5,363 bases of DNA from an uncultured Carnobacterium sp. GTDB taxonomy: Bacteria; Bacillota; Bacilli; Lactobacillales; Aerococcaceae. Position 1 is the first letter of the stretch. Each line of letters begins with the position of its first letter. The notes under the pieces are model-generated. The model saw only the letters and a list, made by a program, of their open reading frames with translations. It was not told the origin of the DNA and made no database searches. This document shows positions 1-4,277 of the stretch, piece by piece. Location of the stretch: contig CALCML010000183.1 of assembly GCA_937967765.1 (NCBI GenBank), forward strand, positions 1 through 5,363, in the 5' to 3' direction. A program made the position numbers and the translations under genes.

Positions 1-238
1 CTCGCTTTGGAATCGATACACCACAAGTATTATTCTTTCTATATACATAAACCGCATGCGAGCCATCTTTCAAATCAGCCTCAGTTGGTTTCCCTTGTTT
101 AATTTCTTTTCTAACGTTTTCAGTTGTTTTGTCATAATCCACATAGTGCACTGTTGCCGCTTGTGCAGTTGAAGATACTGTTACACCGATTGTTAAAGTG
201 ATTAAAGTTGCTATAATTAATTTTATTGATTTTTTCAA
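1..238 (-). CDS. Small secreted protein, third paralogue of the internal-LPXTG family (C-terminus beyond the window)
   Basis: The frame is open from the start to the left edge, about 79 residues, and the rest of the gene is outside the window. It begins MKKSIKLIIATL, a basic then hydrophobic signal peptide ending at AQA, with cleavage predicted before ATVHYVDYD. The mature part aligns with the two genes to its right: a TV.Y.D block, then KEIKQGKP (compare REAIQPGQP and KEAVQKGEP), then DG.....VY.Y.KN..C, matching GER.LLVYAYDKNAC. After the shared Cys it reads GVSIPKR, where the paralogues reach LPKTG or LPETG, so the sorting motif may be altered or further on. I chose the TTG start at 238. 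An ATG at 247 is in frame, but the ribosome site AAGGGGGT ends directly against it, whereas the TTG lies 10 nt downstream and gives the MKK start seen in both paralogues. Membership of the family is well supported. Function is unknown. Confidence 0.8.
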   Translation of the reverse strand, partial: MKKSIKLIIATLITLTIGVTVSSTAQAATVHYVDYDKTTENVRKEIKQGKPTEADLKDGSHAVYVYRKNNTCGVSIPKR

Positions 239-247
239 ACAATCCAT

Positions 248-256
248 ACCCCCTTA
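248..256 (-). promoter_or_regulatory. Ribosome binding site that decides the start of the leftmost gene
   Basis: Minus-strand TAAGGGGGT matches the anti-Shine-Dalgarno complement TAAGGAGGT in eight of nine positions. It abuts the ATG at 247, which is too close, and is 10 nt from the TTG at 238, which is acceptable. This favours a TTG start. Confidence 0.6.
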
Positions 257-272
257 TTTTTTTATAACAGAT

Positions 273-301
273 ATTTTACTGTATCTATTTTTAGATTGCA
301 A
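273..301 (-). promoter_or_regulatory. Predicted sigma-A promoter of the leftmost paralogue
   Basis: On the minus strand, -35 TTGCAA (296-301) and -10 TAAAAT (273-278) are separated by exactly 17 bp, leaving a leader of roughly 20 to 30 nt before the start. The -35 hexamer is identical to the one in front of the 1208-1909 gene. The prediction rests on sequence only. Confidence 0.55.
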
Positions 302-332
302 AAGTGTAGCTCGAATTTTAGCCCGACTTTTG
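299..332. other. Interrupted inverted repeat overlapping the -35 of the leftmost gene
   Basis: CAAAAGT (299-305) pairs with ACTTTTG (326-332), and an inner GCT/AGC pair is separated from it by symmetrical 3-nt mismatches. It overlaps the -35 box at 296-301. It lacks a U-tract on the minus strand, so it is a poor terminator for the 379-1035 gene and could equally be an operator. A second AT-rich hairpin at 343-362 lies closer to that gene's stop and also lacks a U-run. Confidence 0.3.
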
Positions 333-378
333 TCACTTAAGAGGAAATTTTCGAAAACTTCCGCAACTTTAACGACTC

Positions 379-1035
379 TTAAATATGATCAGTTGGTACT
401 ACCGTATACGTTTGTTCAGTTGTTGTTTCTTCAGTAGTCGTCGTTTCTGTTGTCGTTTCTGTTGTCATTTCTGTTGTCGTTTCTGTTGTCGTCTCTGTCG
501 CCGTTGTTATCTGTTCTTCTGTAGTTGTTTCACTTGTAGTTACTTCCGCAGTTGTCGATGCTTCTGTTGTTGTCGTCGTACTATTTTCACGAATATAACC
601 AATATAAATAGTACAATCTTCTTCCACAAATGATGCCCCTGCAGAAACTAAACTTGTACTTGCTGCAACTCCAGATAATACTAATCCTACGATTAAGATG
701 AATTTCTTCCCGTTTTTATTAGATACTAGGAAATACCCTGCACTCGTCAGGGCTAAGATTCCTAAACTCACCATAATCATCGTAGAGTTTGTTCCTGTTT
801 TTGGTAATTGACACGCTTCTTTATTGTAATCATATACGAGAATAATGCGTTCTCCATCAAGCAATTCATAATTTGGTTCGCCCTTTTGAACGGCTTCTTT
901 CTGTTGTGGAGTTAAATCAGTATATTGAACAGTGATTACATCTGGATGTGTTGCTTCAGCGATGCTAGTTGTATTGAATCCAAAAATCCCAAACAACATA
1001 ATCATTGCTGCTAGTCGTAAAGCTATTTTCTTCAT
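379..1035 (-). CDS. Small surface protein with internal LPKTG motif, two-TM hairpin and Thr/Glu-rich tail (218 aa)
   Basis: The function is not recognised. Residues 1-28 are a signal peptide ending AEA, with cleavage before THPDVITV. Residues 29-75 form a short extracellular domain ending in Cys75. LPKTG is at 77-81 and a hydrophobic segment at about 85-104. A cytoplasmic turn, SNKNGKK, is at 105-111 and a second hydrophobic segment at 112-132. Then come acidic residues and Cys141, IGYIRE at 145-150, a Thr/Glu-rich tail at 152-209, and the end VVPTDHI. In ordinary sortase substrates the chain stops after the first hydrophobic segment and basic residues; here a second membrane span and about 85 more residues follow. 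I chose ATG 1035 over the in-frame GTG at 1050 because GAGGAAGG sits 5 nt upstream of it and the protein then starts MKK like its paralogues. By positive-inside topology the N-domain and tail are both outside. Sortase processing is inferred from the motif alone. Confidence 0.9.
   Translation of the reverse strand: MKKIALRLAAMIMLFGIFGFNTTSIAEATHPDVITVQYTDLTPQQKEAVQKGEPNYELLDGERIILVYDYNKEACQLPKTGTNSTMIMVSLGILALTSAGYFLVSNKNGKKFILIVGLVLSGVAASTSLVSAGASFVEEDCTIYIGYIRENSTTTTTEASTTAEVTTSETTTEEQITTATETTTETTTEMTTETTTETTTTEETTTEQTYTVVPTDHI
409..582 (-). repeat. Thr/Glu-rich low-complexity coding tail, including a 12-bp tandem repeat
   Basis: This encodes residues 152-209 of the 218-aa protein, nearly all Thr and Glu. 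Five consecutive 12-bp units lie at 441-500: three are identical on the plus strand (TCGTTTCTGTTG), one has a single change (465-476) and one has two (489-500). Each unit encodes Glu-Thr-Thr-Thr or a near variant. A 12-bp unit is four codons, so slippage would change tail length without breaking the frame. Confidence 0.85.
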
Positions 1036-1070
1036 ACACACCTTCCTCACCTATTTAGTAATATGCCTTC

Positions 1071-1099
1071 ATTATCACATAACTTCCCTCGAAACACAA
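1071..1099 (-). promoter_or_regulatory. Predicted promoter of the 379-1035 gene
   Basis: On the minus strand, -10 GATAAT (1071-1076) lies 17 bp downstream of TTGTGT (1094-1099), a weak -35 match. The leader would be about 30 nt and contain the GAGGAAGG ribosome site. It sits downstream of the terminator at 1162-1193, so this gene appears to be independently transcribed. Confidence 0.45.
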
Positions 1100-1161
1100 T
1101 TCATCCCCGTGTAAATTCACAAACTTTTCAAAGTTACTCTTCCCTATCTTTAGGAACAAAC

Positions 1162-1193
1162 AAAAAAACTGGCGAAGTTTCCTTCACCAGTTT
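1162..1193 (-). terminator. Intrinsic terminator after the 1208-1909 gene
   Basis: On the minus strand a 12-bp stem, AAACTGGTGAAG with CTTCGCCAGTTT (one G-U pair), closes a GAAA tetraloop and runs into a seven-T tract (1162-1168). It lies 15 bp beyond the TAA at 1208. Confidence 0.9.
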
Positions 1194-1207
1194 CGTTTGA
1201 TATTGAA

Positions 1208-1909
1208 TTATAGATGGTCATACGGATATACTTCAGCGCCATCAATTGTAGTTTCTTCTGTCGTAGTAGTTGTTGTTGCTTCAGTAGTCGTAGTTGACTC
1301 TGTAGTAGTTGTTGTTTCTGTTGTTGTAGTAGACTCTGTTGTTGATTCAGTAGTCGCTTCTGTTGTTGTAGTTGCTTCAGTTGATTCTGCCGTAGTAGCT
1401 TCAGTAGTCGCTTCTGTTGAAGTTGTTGACTCTGTTGTTGTTTCACCAGACTCACGAAGGAATCCTACATATTTGTAGCAGCTGTCATCAGCTAATGTTT
1501 CGTTTGCTGATACAACTGATGTTGCAGCAACTGCTCCTGATAATACAAGACCTGCCATTAATACAATCTTCTTACCATTTTTGTTTGATACTAAGAAGTA
1601 TGCAGCACCTGTTAAAGCTACGATTCCAGCAACCATCATCAATGCTTGCGAACCAGTACCAGTTTCTGGTAATGCTGGCGCTAATTGACATGCGTTTTTG
1701 TCGTACGCATATACTAATAAAGTACGTTCTCCTTCTTTAGCTGGAGTAGGTTGTCCAGGTTGAATCGCTTCACGTTGTTCTTTTGTTAAATCAGCGATAT
1801 TTACAGTAACCACTTCTGGGGCTGCCGCTTGCGCTACTGTATTTGAGAATAGTCCTACAAGACCTAATAAAGTTACAATAACTAATAATTTTGCAGATAG
1901 TTTTTTCAT
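1208..1909 (-). CDS. Small surface protein with internal LPETG motif, two-TM hairpin and Thr/Glu-rich tail (233 aa)
   Basis: This is the first gene of the paralogue array and the function is not recognised. Residues 1-28 are a signal peptide ending AQA. Residues 29-74 are a compact domain (VVTVNIADLTKEQREAI, then GERTLLVYAYDKNAC) ending in Cys74. LPETG is at 80-84, a hydrophobic segment at 88-107, the turn SNKNGKK at 108-114, a second hydrophobic segment at 115-135, Cys144, GFLRE at 149-153, a Thr/Glu/Ser/Ala tail at about 155-222, and the end VYPYDHL. The stretch YFLVSNKNGKK and the following GLVLSG are identical in the 218-aa paralogue, so the membrane hairpin is the most conserved part, while the tail diverges except for its last residues. 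The ATG at 1909 has AAAGGA 8 nt upstream. If sortase cuts at LPETG, about 50 residues go to the wall and the hairpin plus tail stay in the membrane. A Thr-rich tail could be glycosylated, but nothing here shows that. Confidence 0.92.
   Translation of the reverse strand: MKKLSAKLLVIVTLLGLVGLFSNTVAQAAAPEVVTVNIADLTKEQREAIQPGQPTPAKEGERTLLVYAYDKNACQLAPALPETGTGSQALMMVAGIVALTGAAYFLVSNKNGKKIVLMAGLVLSGAVAATSVVSANETLADDSCYKYVGFLRESGETTTESTTSTEATTEATTAESTEATTTTEATTESTTESTTTTETTTTTESTTTTEATTTTTTEETTIDGAEVYPYDHL
1244..1447 (-). repeat. Thr/Glu-rich low-complexity coding tail of the 233-aa protein
   Basis: This encodes residues 155-222, built from irregular Thr-Thr-Glu-(Ser/Ala/Thr) units using mixed ACA, ACT, ACG and ACC-like codons, so the DNA repeat is less regular than in the neighbouring gene. 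The other frames give Gln/Leu-rich or Val-rich open frames that are by-products of this composition. Confidence 0.8.
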
Positions 1910-1942
1910 TTATCTCTTCCTTTCATTTTTGACTGCCGAAAT

Positions 1943-1971
1943 ATAGTATCATACCAAAAAATCATTTGCAA
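1943..1971 (-). promoter_or_regulatory. Predicted extended -10 promoter of the 1208-1909 gene
   Basis: On the minus strand, -35 TTGCAA (1966-1971) and -10 TACTAT (1943-1948) are 17 bp apart, with an extended TGA directly before the -10. The leader would be about 25 nt with a strong ribosome site. The same TTGCAA-17 bp layout precedes the leftmost paralogue. Confidence 0.6.
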
Positions 1972-2004
1972 ATAATTTTCCTCTATCGAGCATTAATTTG
2001 CATT

Positions 2005-2100
2005 TTCACAAACTTTGGTATAAATTACAAACGTCGATTTCATCTGTAATTAAGCCCTTTCGATGTATTTTTTCAAAATTAATTCACTAAATTCACAAAC
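2005..2100 (-). promoter_or_regulatory. Repeated GTTTGT(G)AA motifs upstream of the 1208-1909 gene
   Basis: TTCACAAAC (plus strand) occurs at 2005-2013 and 2092-2100, with a close form TTACAAAC at 2025-2032, about 20 bp from the first. A further exact copy is at 1116-1124, upstream of the 379-1035 gene. The same-orientation copies upstream of two paralogues suggest a shared regulator site, but the AT-rich background makes chance matches possible. The distances to the predicted -35 boxes differ between the two genes. Confidence 0.3.
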
Positions 2101-2165
2101 GCCCCATATAATCTTCTTTTCATTTAGCTACAACTATACCCTATCAAATCGCATTTCATTTATAC

Positions 2166-2213
2166 AAAAAAAGAGACCTTCGGATTGAATAGCATCCAAA
2201 TAGTGTCTCTTTT
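2166..2213 (-). terminator. Intrinsic terminator of the ABC exporter operon
   Basis: On the minus strand AAAAGAGAC pairs with GTCTCTTTT (9 bp). Above a small asymmetric internal loop there is a 7-bp stem, TTTGGAT with ATCCGAA, and an 8-nt loop. It runs into a seven-T tract at 2166-2172. It lies about 260 bp beyond the ABC stop codon, on the far side of the large palindrome. The plus-strand tail has only four T residues, so it is oriented for minus-strand transcription. Confidence 0.8.
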
Positions 2214-2331
2214 CTGGTGTCTTTATTCGCATAAAAATTATAAACAGCGCTAATCTATTTCTAAAGTAAAAATACTGCGCCCTTTCGGACTTTATAATAG
2301 CAGTAATGGGAAAAAGCAACCGATGTGAATT

Positions 2332-2365
2332 AGAGGGAGTAAGGAATTGATTCCCTACTCCCTCT
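2332..2365. other. 15-bp hairpin inside the large palindrome
   Basis: Positions 2332-2346 (AGAGGGAGTAAGGAA) pair with 2351-2365 (TTCCCTACTCCCTCT), with one mismatch and the 4-nt loop TTGA. It is GC-richer than its surroundings and is not followed by a T-tract on either strand, so it is not a typical terminator. Confidence 0.8.
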
Positions 2366-2380
2366 TTGAAGCTCGGTAGT

Positions 2381-2402
2381 GATTGAGACTCTAGGCTCAA
2401 TC
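2381..2402. other. 7-bp hairpin inside the large palindrome
   Basis: GATTGAG (2381-2387) pairs perfectly with CTCAATC (2396-2402) around an 8-nt loop, ACTCTAGG. Together with the neighbouring 15-bp hairpin it forms the two inner arms of the predicted junction. Confidence 0.65.
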
Positions 2403-2471
2403 CGGTGCCCCATTACAGCTATTATAAATATGTCCGAAAGGACTAGCAGTATTTTAAACTTATTTTTAGTA

Positions 2472-4277
2472 CTAATCGAGTTCGATTTGGCCTGTGTATA
2501 GTTTGTAGTAGATTCCACGTTTTTCCATAAGACTCTCATGGTCTCCGCGTTCGATAATCTCACCGTGATCCATTACCATAATCACATCTGAATTACGAAT
2601 CGTAGATAAACGGTGGGCAATTACAAATGAAGTACGGCCTTCCATCAATTGGTCCATACCACGTGAAATCAACGCTTCTGTATGGCTATCGATTGAGCTT
2701 GTTGCTTCATCAAGAATCAATACTTTAGGGTTCGCAACGGCAGCACGCGCAATCGCAAGTAATTGACGTTGACCTTGTGACAAGCCTTCTCCGTCCCCTG
2801 TAATTTCTGTTTGGTATCCTTGTGGAAGACGTTTGATAAAGCTATGGGCGTTGGCAAGTTTTGCCGCTTTAATGACTTCATCATTCGTCGCATCCAAGTT
2901 CCCATAACGAATATTATCCGCAATCGTTCCAGTAAATAAATGCGTATCTTGCAACACGATAGAAATCGTCTTACGTAAGTCATCTTTCTTAATCTTCGTT
3001 ACTGGAATCTCGTCGAAAGTAATGACCCCAGAATCAATTTCATAGAAACGGTTAATTAAGTTTGTGATAGTTGTTTTACCAGCACCAGTCGCCCCAACAA
3101 AGGCTACCTTCAATCCTGGTTCAGCCCATACATTGATATCTTTTAAAATACGCACACCTGGCACATAGCCAAAGTCAACATTGTGTAGTTGGATGTTTCC
3201 AACAACTGGAATACGTTTGTCACCATCCACCCAGTACCATTGTTTTGGATCGCGTTGGTCCAAAGTAACCGTTCCTTCATCGACTTCAGGTTCTTCACGA
3301 AGAATGGCAAAGATACGTTCAGCCCCGGCCATCGCACTAAGTAGTACGTTCATTTGTTGAGACATTTGAGCAAGTGGTTGTGCGAATGTTCTTGAGAATT
3401 GTAGGAATGAGGCAAGTCCCCCGATATCCATCCAATTAATAATCACTAAGTATCCACCAACCGCTGCCGTAATCGCATAGTTCACGTAACTGATATTCCC
3501 TAAAATTGGGAACATAATAGTCGAATAGAATTGTGCGTTATTTGCAGCTTCTTGAAGTTCAGTGTTGAGTCTATCAAATTCATCAAGCACTTTATGTTCG
3601 TGGTTAAATACTTTAACAACTTTTTGTCCTTCAATATGCTCTTCCACGAATCCATTCACTTGTCCTAGAATCGCTTGTTGCGCAGCGAATTGTTTCCCTG
3701 ATTTTACCCCTAGTTTCTTCACGATTTGGAACATCAAGAATACCATCGCAATCAGAAGCACTGTTAAGATTGGTGAAAGAATGACCATCATTACAAATGT
3801 CAATACTAATTGAAGCGTTGAACTGATAATCATTAACATACTGTTGTTAAACGCATTTTGAATATTTTCAAAGTCGTTTGTAAAGCGAGACATTAAGTCC
3901 CCGTGCTTATTCGTATCAAAGAAACGAATTGGCAAGCTTTGAATATGGTTGAATAAATCTGCACGCATTTTTTCGATGGTATTTTGTCCCACCGTTACCA
4001 TTAAACGTGCTGAGAAGTAGCTGGCTGTTGCACCAAGTACATAGACAATCGCGATAAAGCCAAGCATTTTCGCTAATCCGGCTAAATCCCCTGTTTCAAT
4101 AAAATCATTGATTAACGGACGAATCGCATAAGTTCCGATAATTCCGGAAGCACTTGAAACGATTAAGCAGACTACAACTACTGCAAGAGTCCATTTACTC
4201 TTCCATAAATACCCCCATAAGTCTGCCAAAGTTTGTTTCATATTTTCTGGACGTTTTGGCCCTTTATTTCTACTCAT
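2472..4277 (-). CDS. Heterodimeric ABC exporter subunit, catalytic-Glu half (601 aa)
   Basis: A full-length half-transporter (type IV ABC exporter fold): six predicted membrane helices within residues 28-300, then a nucleotide-binding domain. Walker A is GATGAGKT (395-402), the Q-loop Gln is 443, the signature is LSQGQ (499-503), Walker B is VLILDE (519-524) with catalytic Glu524, and the H-loop His is 555 in IAHRLS. The signature departs from LSGGQ, the pattern known for the canonical-Walker-B partner in LmrD/EfrD/BmrD-type subunits, because this signature serves the degenerate ATP site of the other chain. A linker with WYWVDGD (347-353) lies between the membrane and ATPase parts. It starts 8 bp inside the upstream gene's end, with AGGAG 9 nt ahead, so the two are probably translationally coupled. 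Role: ATP-driven export across the cytoplasmic membrane, probably of drugs or other amphiphiles. The substrate is not readable from sequence. Confidence 0.96.
   Translation of the reverse strand: MSRNKGPKRPENMKQTLADLWGYLWKSKWTLAVVVVCLIVSSASGIIGTYAIRPLINDFIETGDLAGLAKMLGFIAIVYVLGATASYFSARLMVTVGQNTIEKMRADLFNHIQSLPIRFFDTNKHGDLMSRFTNDFENIQNAFNNSMLMIISSTLQLVLTFVMMVILSPILTVLLIAMVFLMFQIVKKLGVKSGKQFAAQQAILGQVNGFVEEHIEGQKVVKVFNHEHKVLDEFDRLNTELQEAANNAQFYSTIMFPILGNISYVNYAITAAVGGYLVIINWMDIGGLASFLQFSRTFAQPLAQMSQQMNVLLSAMAGAERIFAILREEPEVDEGTVTLDQRDPKQWYWVDGDKRIPVVGNIQLHNVDFGYVPGVRILKDINVWAEPGLKVAFVGATGAGKTTITNLINRFYEIDSGVITFDEIPVTKIKKDDLRKTISIVLQDTHLFTGTIADNIRYGNLDATNDEVIKAAKLANAHSFIKRLPQGYQTEITGDGEGLSQGQRQLLAIARAAVANPKVLILDEATSSIDSHTEALISRGMDQLMEGRTSFVIAHRLSTIRNSDVIMVMDHGEIIERGDHESLMEKRGIYYKLYTGQIELD

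Larger units (their letters stand above)
2264..2461. repeat. Large imperfect palindrome / MITE-like or structured RNA element
   Basis: The left arm (2264-2310) and right arm (2409-2461) are long imperfect inverted repeats. Exact or near-exact blocks pair in order: AAAATACTGC (2269-2278) with 2446-2455, CCTTTCGGAC (2281-2290) with 2432-2441, and TTTATAATAGCAGTAATGGG (2291-2310) with 2409-2428, with one mismatch. The enclosed 98 bp hold two further hairpins and a short GCAACCG/CGGTGC extension of the stem. On the minus-strand transcript this would be a three-way junction starting about 10 nt after the ABC stop codon. The element could be a miniature inverted-repeat insertion, a 3'-UTR structure or a small RNA. 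I do not recognise it as a named family. Confidence 0.75.

Noticed and set aside
198..437. Plus-strand 79-aa open frame
   Set aside because: It overlaps the signal-peptide region of the leftmost gene and the tail of the next on the opposite strand; it has no ribosome site.
441..500. Regular short repeats as a possible CRISPR-like array
   Set aside because: The units are 12 bp without spacers, lie in a coding frame, and encode Glu-Thr-Thr-Thr.
385..633. Plus-strand Cys/Phe/Arg-rich 82-aa open frame
   Set aside because: It is the antisense shadow of the other Thr-rich tail, and no known Cys-rich family fits.
1150..1455. Minus-strand 101-aa Gln/Leu-rich open frame
   Set aside because: It is the shifted frame of the Thr/Glu repeat tail and crosses the terminator; composition alone keeps it open.
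1197..1478. Plus-strand Val/Ser-rich open frame
   Set aside because: It is antisense to the Thr-rich tail, with no ribosome site; ACA/ACT codons read backwards give Val and Ser.
2291..2300. TATAAT in the palindrome arms as a promoter -10 on either strand
   Set aside because: No acceptable -35 hexamer lies 16-18 bp upstream on the plus or minus strand, and no gene follows on the plus strand.
2134..2400. Minus-strand 88-aa open frame in the intergenic region, including a protein-like 32-aa stretch from ATG 2232
   Set aside because: It runs through the large palindrome and the intrinsic terminator, has no ribosome site before the possible starts, and shows no recognisable domain.
2256..2465. 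TATTT on both sides of the palindrome as a target-site duplication
   Set aside because: Five AT-only bases in AT-rich DNA, and the copies are not placed symmetrically against the arms; not enough to claim transposition.
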